A stretch of DNA of 64,000 bases from Hofstenia miamia (GCA_004352715.1 SCFE01000109.1:737963-801962); one strand, 5' to 3'. Shown: positions 45,476 through 57,980, counted from the first letter of the stretch. Numbers and translations are program-made. Notes: generated by a model from the letters alone, not told the origin.

Positions 45476-48400
45476 GCTATGTGTTTCCATATTGGCGCTT
45501 CAACATTCAAATCGTTTAAAACAGTCTACACAATGCTTTTAATTGTAACAGACTGTATCTAAATGTTTATGTAGAAAATTGAAAGATAATATTTAATACT
45601 TTAAAGTATGGACAAGGAATCTAGCTTTAATATTGTTTACAATATATATTTTTTATAATAGCATTTATCAGTTGAGCAACATCAATTTTGAAAAATGCAC
45701 ACTCAAAATAATGTTTCTAAACGCTAATATAAAATGCTTTGTGGAAAAAAATTGAAAGCAGATAGAAAAATTCTAAAGACAGATTCGGATAGACAATCAA
45801 AAGGTCTTTAAAAATTGTAGTATGACTTTTTGTTTTGCTTTTTTCTTTGAGCAAACATCAATTTTAAAAAAAATACTCTCAAATTTTAGAAATTTGTTGT
45901 TTTTGCCTTTAGAAAGTTGATATATTCAGGGAGACATCTAGCGAAAAAATTATGAATTTCGACCAGAATTTCTGTGCTTCAATTTCTCCATATGACTTTT
46001 CTGTTTATTCACCAATCTTGATATTATTCTTAGCAAAGTTACTGTGTTCTTCTTCATTAATTTATGAATATCCACGTGAAGATTTTCAAAAATCTTAAAT
46101 CGAAGAGACACAAGGACACCTTACTACAGGAATCCATGAACATTTTTCAGGTCACCTAACATCAACATTAAAAATACAAAAAGACCAATTACGCATAAAA
46201 TTCATTAAAGCAATATCAATACCACAACATTTAAAACCATATAGTGAAAATTTCAAGAAAAGTCAATTGAAATCCTTAAAATCTATATTAAAAGATATAT
46301 TTAGACAGTGCGAGAAAAACGAATTGGGCCTTGAAGAAATGCAAAACAAGGATCCTGTAGCAAAGTTACTGTGTTCTTCTTCATTAATTTATGAATATAC
46401 AAATATTTCTGTAGTAATTTATCAATCAATGTCGTTTTAATCGATTCAAAAAAACTATCAATTAATCGACAATTGTTAATTTTTACTAGTGCACCTAAAA
46501 ATAAATTCAGAAATTAATGGGATACATATATCTATATTTGTTTGTTAGGGTATCCAAATATTTAAATTTTATTGGTGTTGCTTGATAGCAGTTGCCTAAA
46601 AGTTCACTCGTACCAATTTTCTTGGGATCAAGTCTACATTTTTATTTTATTTAGCCCGCAATTTCAAAATGTAGGGCCCGGTCCTGTGTCCAACTTTGAT
46701 TTAATGTGAATGTTCACACTTCACACGAAGTTGATTTTTTGGCATTTAAGATAGTTTTTTCCATCTCTCCTAGGTATTTTCATTGAAGCTCTTTTATATT
46801 TAATGGCTATTTTTGTTGATTAAATCGAGATTTTAATAATCATTACAGTCCTACTGTCACTTATGCTAAATTGAGTGAACTCACGACTGCATGTATACAC
46901 TACACACATAGTGTCAAACCGTCTTCTACAGGTGCTTATCTACTAACATAAATCTTCAGACACAGAAAAATGATTAATTGGATTAATTTGTTCGATTTTA
47001 AAGGAGAAATACTTTAAAATTTAAAAATTAAATTTTATCTCGTATTTATTTTTTTTAAACTACCATTTTATTTTACAATGTTTTGTCAATAAAATTAAAA
47101 GGTGTCTTCACTTGCCTCAAATATCCTAAAGACGCGTCTGGATATAGATTTCTACTCAGTGTTGCAATCAGTTCGGCTAAAAATTCATTAATCTAATAGT
47201 TTGTCTTAGTCGCTATGTTGAAAGTGAAATCAAAGTAATATCTAAAGTTCCTGCAATTCTTACAAATTCCATGCTAATGGTTGAAAGTAAATTGTAAATG
47301 GTGTTAAATAAAGACATTTACATTGGCTCATTAAGATTTAAATTTGGAATAGTTTCTTCAATATAAATAATTTTACTGAAAATTCAATTGGAAATAAATT
47401 TGTTTGATATATTCAGAACCGATTTTTCATTTTTTGCCTACCTTGCAAAATTGTAGTTGCAGTGAAGATCGTTATTGGAATCAAAAGCAAACAACATATT
47501 TGTTCCAGTGATGCACTTTAAAGATACAACCTAAAGTTTTTTCTAGTTTTAGGGACAGTTAGTTCGGTTTCAAGTAATAACCTGGAACTTGCAAGAATTT
47601 TAATGCTTAATTTAGTGTCGCTTCCCTAGGTGATTTTTTATTTGAGTATCAAATCAGTTATTAGGCCAAATTTGTGCTATGATGGAGGAAATGACGTAGT
47701 TAGCCACTTAACAGTTGTTTCAAAACAATATTTTGAAACATTTCCTGCTTTTAGAAATGAATATCAATTTGATTTCAGTAAATTTTAATACTAAATATGT
47801 ATTTTTAGCAACTCACCTTGGAATGTAAATGGTTAGCTGAACTTCGCTTAATAAGAAATTTGCTTTTTCTGAAAATACCAAAACTCAATTAAATGTATCG
47901 CAAATAAAGCCATGATCAATAGTTAGGGTATTTTAATACCACAATACAGCGTTGGCTCAATTCTGCTTGTAATAATCATGCTTTGCATTTATATATAGTT
48001 TGAAATTTCATCAGAATATCAACTAAATAATTTGAATTTAAAGGTTAAGTAGAATATCTATTGCAGAACATGTTTGGGGTTAATTTATACCTCACTTAGT
48101 CTTACACAATAGATATTATGTTGCAAATCCAGTAAAATCTGTCAATCAGCTTCTATTAATACTAAACACAATTAAATTTATATTTTTCATTTATGTTTAC
48201 TTTTGAAGAAATATGTTAAAAAGATTTGAAATGTATGCACTCATGCATAGATGTTAGAAACTTAACATGAAAAGTTACTCTGATAAGAATAAGTTTCATG
48301 TTATGGCTGGAATAACTTTTAGCCAAATATAGGCATCAACTACATTTTCTATTCCGCACTTTTAAAATGACTTTCTAAAAACAGAATTAACTAAAACTAA

Positions 48401-49760
48401 AAAAATGGGCTAGAGCTTTAGAGATAGAAGCCTTGTGATAATCAATAAAGCAATAGTGTTCATTTGAATTTTCCTGAAACATATAATCAATATATTTATA
48501 TAAATACATCGGAATAACATCAGGTTAATGAATTTTAGGCCAGATGGTTCTTCAATAAAGGCCAATGTAATTTATATTTTGCAATAGCAACACTTTTTGA
48601 TGTTATAATCCAGCTTTTTGGAATAAGATAGAATTTGTGAAATAATTATTTAATATAATGTTTTAAAAGTGTACGATATGTTTATGCAAAGGGCTTTTAA
48701 GGCATTATAGTCAGGAGTATTTAGGCATTAATCAAAACACATGATGCTGGATCAATAAATATCATTGAAATAAGCTACAGCGCATCAATTACTTTTCTTT
48801 ATGCATAACCTCTTCATTTCATTAGCTAAATTCCTTTTCTACCTGATGACCACTCACCACCCATTCTCCATGCTGCCTGAGATCCACCCACAGATCAAAT
48901 ATAGTTACCTGAACTAAATTGAGTCTAATTTATAACAAAAACCAAGAATAGCTAGCAGTCGTTCAAAAAAACATTTGACTAAAAACTTGAATAGAAACAA
49001 TACAAAATATACAAAACACAAATATACAGATAAGCTACTGAAAAACCATTTCCAAGCCTATTATTGTTGGAACAAATAACATAAAATCTCGTTGGATTAA
49101 TGAAATGAGGAAACGACTCAACTGGAGTTGACTTGTTACTTGATATGAAACTAAATATGGCCTAATGTTAATTAACTGACGTAAATTTAAGAATGAGTGG
49201 CCTTAAGGTTTTACAGTCAGTTTTAACTTTAATTTGACACCTATTGTTATATGTTAAAAATTTTTTTTAATCAAGCTAATTAACTTTGTGTCAATTATTA
49301 GTAATATTAAATACAATTGTTTTTGCACAAAAAACTACTAGTGTCATGGCTATTACATGTACTCTTAAGCATAACCATCATATAAATTCTATTTAATAAA
49401 AAAAGTAAATTTATTATTTATAATACACTGAATAAATTAAATCACCTAATTAGCTGAAGTGAATAATGAGAATAAAGATATAGAAATGGAAGGCGTTGTA
49501 TTTCAGATCAAGCCTAGACGGACAAATTCTTGTTGATGGACAAACTCCTTGATTCAGAACCAGATCATGCTTTTTAGAAGACCTATATGAATCACTGAAC
49601 ACATGCTTACAATAAAAACATCATTCCTCGAAATAAATCAAATTTTACTGTAAAAAGAAAAACCTTTACATCCATTTTAAATTTTTTTCTGATTTTTCAG
49701 CAGTAAACAGTTTGCGCAAATACTCAAGCTAGTCTTACATAAATTTATATTCATTAAAGT
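45476..49760. repeat. 4.3-kb block assembled twice, copy 2
   Basis: Begins GCTATGTGTTTCCATATTGG directly after the N, matching 41003, and ends ATTCATTAAAGT, matching 45474. It then continues into unique sequence. This copy has no gap and keeps the candidate exon in frame. Confidence 0.93.
46151..46440 (+). CDS. Candidate exon of an unrecognised gene
   Basis: A good acceptor (CATTTTTCAG|G) precedes 95 open codons read from 46153. They start HLTSTLKIQKDQLR, include DIFRQCEKNELGLEE and end at TAA 46438-46440. A possible donor TCT|GTAGTA at 46411 could end the exon earlier. The product would be charged and helical; I do not recognise a family. The segment encoding KLLCSSSLIYEY is present twice: in this frame at 46358 and again about 327 bases upstream after another acceptor-like TTCTTAG. 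The other assembled copy (41865 onward) is shifted by a one-base deletion and a nearby insertion. Confidence 0.4.
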
Positions 49761-50883
49761 CAAGCAAAATAAAACTAAAGAAGAAAACAACACTTTGACC
49801 ATGCCAGTACTGAGGTCAGAGTTTTTTGACCAATTTGATTTATTTCAATAGTATATATATATTTGGTTATTCCATATATATTCAATAACAATGTGTTCGT
49901 AATTCTGTCCACCATAAAATATCTATGAATTGCAGTATTTTGATTAAATATACAAAGGCAACATAATTTATTGGTCTTATTTAAGTGATATCCATTGTTT
50001 ATAATAATTGTTTACTTAGTGCTGAATAATTTATATATAATTTAATAAGTAAATTATTGATAGTCAATTAATTTCTGCAAATTTTTTTGTCATTGATTAA
50101 TAAATATCAGTCAGCATGTAAATTTATTGCATATTTCATTTAGTGTTGGAAAAATAAAAGATGCACCACATAATGAGGACATTAAATTTGCGTACTGGAA
50201 CACTATTTCACATGGAAATCATGTTTTTGTGTGGAGCTTGCAAGAAATAGCATTGAATTAATAGGTGATATTGCATTGACTATATTAGTCATAAAATGCT
50301 TATGGTGTAAAGAGAGTTGCTAACTTGTCAAAAATTCAAAACTGTGAATTTGAATTTAATTTCCTCTTGCAAAATAGTGGTTAAATTTTGTTTGAAGAAT
50401 CAAATGCAGAATTAAACTCTCTATCTTGTTTGTGTCAAAATCAATAAGTAATTTTGTATATAAGTAGTAAACTTCAAATAAAAAAACAAGTTGGTCAAAC
50501 AAAGTCAAATGCATTTTGTACAAAAAGAATATATGAATTTTTTCTAATAGATTACTAGAATGGATCTACCTAAGAAAGAATTCAAGTCCTCTAAACAAAG
50601 CAATTTGGTGTAAAGATATTTTGAGTAATATTGATTCTCATGAAGGAGATTCAATTCGAATATAAGAAAATCAACATTTCAATGAATTTTCTATACCTAA
50701 AATCAGTAATTACCAACTAAGGCCTACCATGAAGAGTAGGAACTAATATATTAGCTAATTTTTCACTGAAGATTAAGCAGAAGACAATATACAAAATTAT
50801 TTCAAAATTTATTTTTTTTAAAATGATTTCATTACATTTCTCATTTTAGTTGAATAATTGCACTGATATTTTAGAATTTTTTA
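49761..50883. other. AT-rich stretch without a recognised gene
   Basis: No coding motif or transposon end was recognised. It lies between the end of the duplicated block and the candidate terminal exon. Confidence 0.45.
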
Positions 50884-51049
50884 TCAATTAAGCACATCAA
50901 AAATATATTCTGACACAAATTCAGTAAAAGTTTGTAATCCATTGGAAATTGGCATGTCTTCAAAAGTTTCTTTTTGTCCAACACCATCACAATATGTGTT
51001 TCCAGAAAGTGTTGCTGCAGCTCCAATGATGCAGGTTCGATTAAAATTT
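50884..51049 (-). CDS. Candidate terminal exon, unrecognised protein
   Basis: On the minus strand an acceptor CTGCTTTTTAG precedes about 54 codons ending in TGA at 50886-50884. The frame reads NFNRTCIIGAAATLSGNTY, then GVGQKETFEDMPISNG, and closes FTEFVSEYIFDVLN. The balanced composition (G, A, T, E, D) stands out from the N/K/I/Y-rich random frames of this genome, which supports real coding. I do not recognise the family. Upstream exons should lie at higher coordinates, but 51050-52440 gave none by eye. Confidence 0.45.
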
Positions 51050-52440
51050 CTAAAAAGCAGAGAAAAATAAACATCCATAGAAAAGAATTTTTATGTATTA
51101 AGCTATATTTTATACTTTGAATAATTTTTAAATTTGGAATGTTACAAAATTACGTCTTCTAAAAATGTGCAATGAAAAATGAGACTTGGCAATAATTCAA
51201 TTATTCATCCAAGGAATAAGCTCTTTTGAAATTAAGATATATTTGGTACCATCAAATGCAAATTTGATCTGTTTAATCAATTAATTTACTGTTTCAAGGC
51301 CACTTTTAAGGTCATTTAGATATTATTAATGGCTGTGTTAAATTGAAACTATTTACATTTAAAAGATGCACCTCAATTGCCAAATACACAATTAAATTCT
51401 AATGTTAATACATATATTGAATATAAGAAATAATGTTTCAGCTAATTTTTATATGACTTTTACTGCATATATATTTCCACTTTTAGCCCACTTTTAGAGC
51501 TTGTGCAATTTTGCATACTTGGATTTTAGGAGCAGCTGTTCAACTGTACAAATACTTACTTAGAGATTATGACTTAAAAAAAATTTGTTGTTAATCATGA
51601 TATGGTTCCTAAGTTGTTTAACATTGAAGTAAGAATTACTTCTATATCTGAAGTCATAAATAGTGTTGTATCTAATGTTTCACATTTTAGAACCCAACTT
51701 AGAAATAATATTGTGCATTAACCTGATAAACCTTTTTTAATGGGGATTAAATAGCAAAATTTTTTGATTTAATAGCTTGCATTTAATGATTTTAGAAAAT
51801 AGATTTAAATATTAGCAAACGAATCATATTACAATTGAAATTGTCATAATAGACTCAAGTCTGCTGTTGAGTGAAAAAAACAAAATAATGAAAAATTTAA
51901 TAAAAACTAAGTAGAATAAGAATATTTCATTTAACTTCTTTCTCAATTTATCCACATATGGCAAATCTGCAGGACTATAAATATTTTAAGAAATTCTTCA
52001 ACAATTTAAGTAAAATTTTAATTTCTTCACACTGTCCATTTTTCAGGTGAAGCACCTTTTCATATTGATGAAATATTTACTTTTTTGAGCATACCAGATA
52101 ACAATATGTTGTTCTAACAATCATTAACAATAGAAAAATAACGTGGGTGCTTTATGGGCTTTTAAATGAGTGAAGACAAACATAATGAAGTACATTCTTT
52201 TAGTGAAATTTTATGTCTAATGTAAGTAAATACGTCTTTGCGCCATTAGAAACTGATGCATTCTTATAATTTTTAGAAGGCAGTTTGCTGTACCACGGAC
52301 TTCATGGCTGTACTTGTTTTTTTTTAAATAGAATATATCCGATATAGTAATTTCTGTATTACCTGAAATAGTAAGTCCACTTGATAAATTAAATAAATGA
52401 CTTTACTTTGTATGTGTTTAGTCAACAAAGGTGGACGTGG
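51050..52440. other. AT-rich stretch, possibly intronic
   Basis: No exon, repeat end or RNA gene recognised. It would be intron or upstream sequence of the candidate exon at 50884-51049. Confidence 0.4.
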
Positions 52441-52474
52441 GTAGGGCACAACCGAGTGGGATGCTTACTTATAT

Positions 52475-53340
52475 ACAGATAGGGACAAAAGTTTTGGAAC
52501 ACTTGTAATTAGCATTATATTTGCTTTTAATGTGCTTAAATTTAGAAGTAAATGCAACCAACCTTTGGAAAAATTAGGAATGTATGCAAAACCTTATTTT
52601 TAGCAGCAAAATATTCACTACAGAGAACAACAGAAGATATTACATCAGGGAAACACTGTTTTCTAGTTCATTGGGTAGACAAAAGTTTTGCAACACTTAT
52701 CAATATCCAACATGTCTGCCTCTCTGCTTCCACAACAGATCACAGGGTCGCGGTATTTACTCCTCCACTGAAGTGCAAAGCTCGGACGGTAAACGGCGCC
52801 ACTCTTCTTCTAGCATAGAAAGTAGCACAGTGACATTTTGAGGCCTCGAAGGGCAATCACTCTTTTGAATCCAGCCTAGGCGTTTTCAATTGGACTCAAA
52901 TCCGGCGTTTGTGGCATACAGTATAGAAAGAGAATTTTAGGCTTCTAAAAGAACTCCTTTACCAGTTGGCAAGTATGAATTGATGCGTTGTCGTGCTGCA
53001 AGACAAAATTGGCACCACAGAACCCCTGTCCTTCAATTGGGAGCACGTGTACGCATTATGTCAAAATGCCTGTGACCGTTCAACAAGCTTTCCAAAAATC
53101 GCAATGTCACCCGTTCCAAAAGTTGAAATGCAGCCCCAAACCATAAGGCTGCGACTCTTGCACTTTGTGGTGTTAATCGTGCAAGGGTAGGTCGATTGCT
53201 TTTGTGCCTTGCGCCATACGGAGACATTACCATGATTGTAACGCAGCTAAATCTTTGAATCGTCGGACCATAATACTGATCACCAAAAATGAGTTCCTTT
53301 AAAATTTAAAGCTGGTAAAATTCCAGCCGTATTGTTTGTT
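52475..53340 (-). mobile_element. Tc1-like transposon, 5' part lost, IR/DR type end
   Basis: The terminus at 52475-52505 (GGGACAAAAGTTTTGGAACAC) follows TATA. An inner direct copy (GACAAAAGTTTTGCAACAC) lies about 196 bases inside at 52678. Paired outer and inner repeats are the IR/DR arrangement of some Tc1 elements. The opposite end is missing; sequence homology fades at about 53330, next to the micro-element at 53379. Confidence 0.75.
52560..53300 (-). pseudogene. Tc1-like transposase fragment, frameshifted
   Basis: Reading the minus strand across frames gives the DDE domain in order. WSDDSKI is first (first Asp region), then RSLMVWGCIS, then LQHDNASIH at about 52968-53003 (second Asp kept), then TPDLSPIENA at about 52876-52915 (third acidic residue region). 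Stops and shifts interrupt it, for example after SDDSKI and SPIENA. The N-terminal paired-like DNA-binding domain is absent. The element cannot be autonomous. Confidence 0.75.
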
Positions 53341-53378
53341 GACGGGGCTCACTATCGGCAGACGAATTGGGTACAGAC

Positions 53379-53447
53379 CAGACTTGTCAACGAGTCGTAA
53401 TTTTTAAGCTCGGCTCGGGTCGTTTAAATTTTGAGTAAGTTCGGCTG
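53379..53447 (+). mobile_element. 69-bp micro-element from the hAT MITE family, perfect 8-bp TSD
   Basis: It begins with the family terminus CAGACTTGTCAACGAG and continues through the GCTCGGCTCGG region, ending at AAGTTCGGCTG. That point lies inside the 386-bp MITE (near 15144). GTACAGAC lies directly outside both ends (53371-53378 and 53448-53455). So only the first ~70 bases of the element were inserted, with a normal 8-bp duplication. Confidence 0.8.
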
Positions 53448-53455
53448 GTACAGAC

Positions 53456-54278
53456 CTTGTGTGTATGGGTTGGGTGTGAAAATATTTATCCATATCCACC
53501 CTTGCTTATAATTTATACATAATTTTTGTTTTTTTAAAATGTAAGTAGCATTTGAATTAATAAGTTTTGCTAGAGACCTGAAATTTACCTGCCCTGATAT
53601 GAATACAATATCACAACCTTACGCTGCCTAACAACAGCCTAATCCAATTTCAGTTGGCGGTGCTTTATGTACAACATTGCTAGAACCTTTTCTTTTTGAG
53701 GACGCTTTGTTGCACACAACAACGCAAAATTAGATCCGAAATCTGTGAGTCCATTGTTGCTCTTAAGAAAATCATCCTAGTCTAAATCGCTTGAAAAACT
53801 GACGAAAATTCTATGTTCAGTAAAACATCTAAAGATATAGAAATAAATTGAAGTATTTTCAAAGATATTGACGTTTGATGTTTTCGTCAATAAAACAAAT
53901 CCTTAAAGTAATTGAAAAATAATTGTTACGTATCATTTATATTTGAATGTTCGGTTGGGTTGACACCCATTTACAGGGCTGGTTTGAAACCAATTATCAC
54001 ATATTTTTGATCTACTAGATCACAGGAAATATTAAGTGATCTGTAAATTCAGAATGCTATAGTGAGGATAGTTGATTGTAGACAAATTTGTTTTTAATTA
54101 TAGGCTAGACAGGAAGTATATTAAATTAGAATAAGAAAACCTCAAGAAATATGTCTACATAAAATCCATTTTACATGAAATAAACCTACTTTAGTCTTAA
54201 ATTCCAAAGAATATTGCCATAACTTCACAATCGAGGAGACAATAAAATAATGGTTAAGAAAAACTAAGAAAATTTTCT
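53456..54278. other. Non-coding stretch
   Basis: No gene or element boundary recognised; AT-rich with short runs of worn repeats. Confidence 0.4.
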
Positions 54279-54485
54279 TTACCGTATTTTAGTCAAAAGT
54301 CACGCATCATTGGCATGATTAATATTCAACAGAAAATTGTTTGCTCGTTTTTATTTGCTAATCGTGTCAATATAGTATGAAGGTTTACTGCTGCACTTTC
54401 ATTTTAGACGTTTTGTATTATTATGGATACTATCGCGAGGATTCAAATAGTGCTGCTGTTTTATGCTCATGGCAGATGTCCGGCA
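54279..54485 (+). repeat. 207-bp block assembled twice, copy 1
   Basis: Identical in length and sequence to 54507-54713, with 21 Ns between. It is the start of the mariner transposase region, so this copy is an assembly artefact. Confidence 0.9.
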
Positions 54486-54506
54486 NNNNNNNNNNNNNNN
54501 NNNNNN

Positions 54507-54713
54507 TTACCGTATTTTAGTCAAAAGTCACGCATCATTGGCATGATTAATATTCAACAGAAAATTGTTTGCTCGTTTTTATTTGCTAATCGTGTCAATA
54601 TAGTATGAAGGTTTACTGCTGCACTTTCATTTTAGACGTTTTGTATTATTATGGATACTATCGCGAGGATTCAAATAGTGCTGCTGTTTTATGCTCATGG
54701 CAGATGTCCGGCA
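54507..54713 (+). repeat. 207-bp block assembled twice, copy 2
   Basis: Partner of 54279-54485; it continues without a break into the transposase at 54651. Confidence 0.9.
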
Positions 54714-55578
54714 GCCAATCTGCGCGGCTACAAAACGAAGCATTATTTGACTAAAGACCCATTCTGTCGCAGTACTATCGGGCGCCTGATTAACAGATTC
54801 GAGGCAACAGGAGGTGTGCAAAATTTACCAAGAAGGGGTGCCTAAGTTTAGTTAATGAGTGGTTGGCGGTTGTCACCCAAACACTGGAGAACATCAAGCA
54901 GAAAAGGCATTTTGGTATTGCGTGTTCGACTCAGGTGTCAAATGAAACAGGCATTCCGCAAAGCATTGTCAGCATTTACATCTCTATCCGTATAAACTTC
55001 AGGTAAGTCAGGCAATCACAGCTATGGATAAGAATAAATGTATCGAATTTGCGAATCATCTCCTTAACAACAACCACCTTTTGGAGAAGATTCTTTGGAC
55101 AGATGAAGCGTACTTCTCTCTCAATGGGTTCGTACATTGACAAAATTGTATTGTTCGGGGATCAGAGAAAGCAGTAGAGGTCATCAATCAATCATTACTT
55201 GCACCACAACTGTGCATTCGTTTTGGTTATTCAGTGGAATTTGATTAAAACCATTGTTTTTCAACCGTTACTGGTGACGGCTACAAAGAAATGCTGCAGA
55301 CACATGTTATGGCAAAACTTCGACGAAAACGTAAATTGAATGAGATTGTTTTAAATCACTATGGCGCACCACCACATTCTTCAAATGTAGCACGCTCGTT
55401 CCTGTCGTCAGTCTTGCCAGATGACCACATAATCGGTCGCTGTTTCACAACGGGGTGGCCACTGCACTCACCCGATTTAAATCCCTTGGATCAACGAACT
55501 ACGCTACACGATTTTAAAATACGGATAACAACAGTTATCAGTGATTTCGACCAAGGTGAATTACGCCGTTATATTTAA
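54651..55578 (+). pseudogene. Mariner-like (IS630/Tc1-mariner superfamily) transposase, broken
   Basis: The frame starts MDTIARIQIVLLFYAHGRC, a helix-turn-helix start common in arthropod mariner-like transposases, and runs 64 codons to a stop at 54843. Downstream frames carry LLEKILWTDEAYFSLNG (first Asp, about 55096-55125), a stop, then HYGAPPHSS at about 55353. The family has D-G-A-P-P-H there, so the second catalytic Asp is Tyr. WPLHSPDLNPLD (third acidic position) ends the domain near 55495. With two stops and a lost catalytic residue it is inactive. Terminal inverted repeats were not identified. Confidence 0.8.
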
Positions 55579-56557
55579 GAGCTGCAAATTTTCAAAATTT
55601 TTTATCAATGGCTTGCAAATGAGTTATTAGCTCAAACTATAGTAATTGTTAATGTTCTCGAACTTTGTAAGTATTTCAACTTTTGTAATGTTGCGAGTTT
55701 AAATAAAAACATTTAGCATGAAGAAGTTTAAAGATTAGGTCACTTCCATTTGAAGAAGAAGATTGGTATTCATTCAAATAAGCACGGAGACTTTCCACTG
55801 CAAAAAATATGTTTCCTGTTGATTCCTAGCAAATACCTAGTAAGAACAAAGCCGTCAAATCGACGTCATTATTTAAAACAGCAAGCTCTTACAAAACGAC
55901 ACTGAAAATATAATTATTCAGGAAACAGAATCATTTCCATTTGCACACTGTAATTTGAAGGCACTTACAGCTAACATGAGAATATTCTTCTACAATTTCT
56001 TAGAAATTTTTTTTATTGACTTGTACATAAGCATTAATTAAAGTTGCTGTTATTATAATAAATGATATTGTAGAAAATACTTTGCATTTTGGATAATTGT
56101 GTTATATTTGTAATTACAATGCTAAATTGATAATTGTAAGTTGCGAAATACTTCAAGACAATAAAATGCTAACAATAAATACGTTCCAAACGTTGTACAA
56201 TTTACTCTAAGAAATCGACCCTAAAACGATACCAATATTGATGAACGACACTTTACACCTTTATGACGTCGTAAGGATGTGTTTGTGCTATCTTGGTAGT
56301 TACAGGTAAATTTCTTAAATACACATCAAATGCTTCCTATTGTGTAGATAATGTTCTTTATTGCTAATAATATCATTTCGGTTTAATTTATGTGGCTTAT
56401 AGAGTTAGATCATTATTTACCAGAATGATGTAATTTGTTTCATTTGAAGTGACAATCAGAAGTTTAGTTATTTTGAAGTAAGGTAATTATATTTTCAATT
56501 TAAAATTGTATGTAGATTAAGTACATGTATATTTAGAGATACTGACATCTTAAATTT
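55579..56557. other. Non-coding stretch
   Basis: AT-rich without supported exons or element ends. Poly-T/A runs only. Confidence 0.4.
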
Positions 56558-57632
56558 CTCAACCCATCAGGTTAGATTTTTTTCAATTTAAAAAATTCAC
56601 GCAATGCAATATAATTGTAATATGTTAAAATATGCACATTGATGGATTAGAACACAATTTTTCTACAACTGTCAAGCCATTATAAATCTAATAATATGTG
56701 GAAGACACCCACAAAATGCCCGCTGCTGCGGGAAATCTGCCCTAAGGAGAGCACATTGTGGGCAGACAGTGGATATTTTATAGGCAATGATGAGGAAGTG
56801 CACGCTAAAGGCGGAATTTTGTGGGTAGACATTGTGCTAGTCAATGCGAGGTTTCAGTAGGGTTTTGTGACAATATTGGCTTCCACTCACACAGGTGTAG
56901 GCCAACGTGTGCTTTGAGTAGGCAAGCAAATGATTGTTTGAGGGTGATGTGTGTCGAAAATTTCTAGTATACATTTAAAACAGGCAAATTTGGTGCAGAG
57001 CACGGACTGCCATAACGGATTCAGCCTTTGAGTCATTAATCAAGCTTAGGAATAATAAAGTCCGGCGAGCTTGTTAATACATGTTTTGCTTTTGCATATA
57101 CTCTGCAATGGGAGAAAAAGCAGATTGGCGCACTATATAGTGAACTTTCAAAGATTAATTAAGAAACTCATACAGGCTTAATTTAGTTTCAGGGAGAGAA
57201 GCAAGAGCAAATTGGCAATATAGAGTAAACTGCTTATTTTTTACGGTAGTACTTAGTGGAATTACTAAGTATGAGATAAGGTTAATCTTTTGCATCATAA
57301 AGATTAATTTTGCTGAGTATCCTCGTCAAAAATTTACAAGCAATTTACAGGAAAATTGCTGCATTTCTAGAAAATCTTTGAATTTAATTCTTACCATCTT
57401 TGAGCTTGATTAATTAAAATATTTTTATTTCTAACATCTCAGTTAAATTGCCATATTCAGGGACATTAAAATTTAGTTGAATTTATTTCTGATTTTCAAT
57501 GAAGTAGTTAAAATATATAATTTTTATAAAATATATTTTATTGCTCACAGAATAATTTATACCACTATGCAACTGTTTCCTATTTTTGCATTCAACGGGG
57601 CTTTTTACTGAACAATTTGCACAAATTGCATT

Positions 57633-57664
<32 letters not shown>

Positions 57665-57979
57665 CAATATTTTGTAGCATCGACTGAATTCGTGTTAGCA
57701 CATTAGCATAATACAAGTAACATCTATAGATCAAGGCGTAAGTAATAACTGTTTGTAAGCACCGAACATGGATTTCTATAACACTACCAGTATTTGAACT
57801 GGACTTTTGTTATTGACCAAAGCAGGCTGAATGTAAGTGAGAAAATTAGGGTTGATAAATTTCACTGTGATTTAGTGTAAGTTCAGCTGCTTTGGTGACT
57901 TACAAAAGCACATTTCGCATCCTGGTAGTGTTATAGAAATCCATGCACCGACAGAGAATTATGTCAAGAAAACTGCATA
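56558..57979. repeat. Redundantly assembled block, copy 1
   Basis: Bases 56670-57979 (1310 bp) equal 57981-59290, and 56558-57630 equal 59798-60870. It includes the words GTGGGCAGACAGTGG and GTGGGTAGACATTG, a (TA)n tract at about 57632 and a palindromic MITE at 57767. Confidence 0.92.
57767..57945. mobile_element. Palindromic MITE, copy 2
   Basis: Starts CATGGATTTCTATAACAC and ends with its inverse. The flanks CACCGAA (57760-57766) and CACCGAC (57946-57952) are a 7-bp duplication with one mismatch. The body matches the copy at 10441 in inverted order at the arms. It is repeated at 59078-59256 by redundant assembly. Confidence 0.75.
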
Positions 57980-57980
57980 N

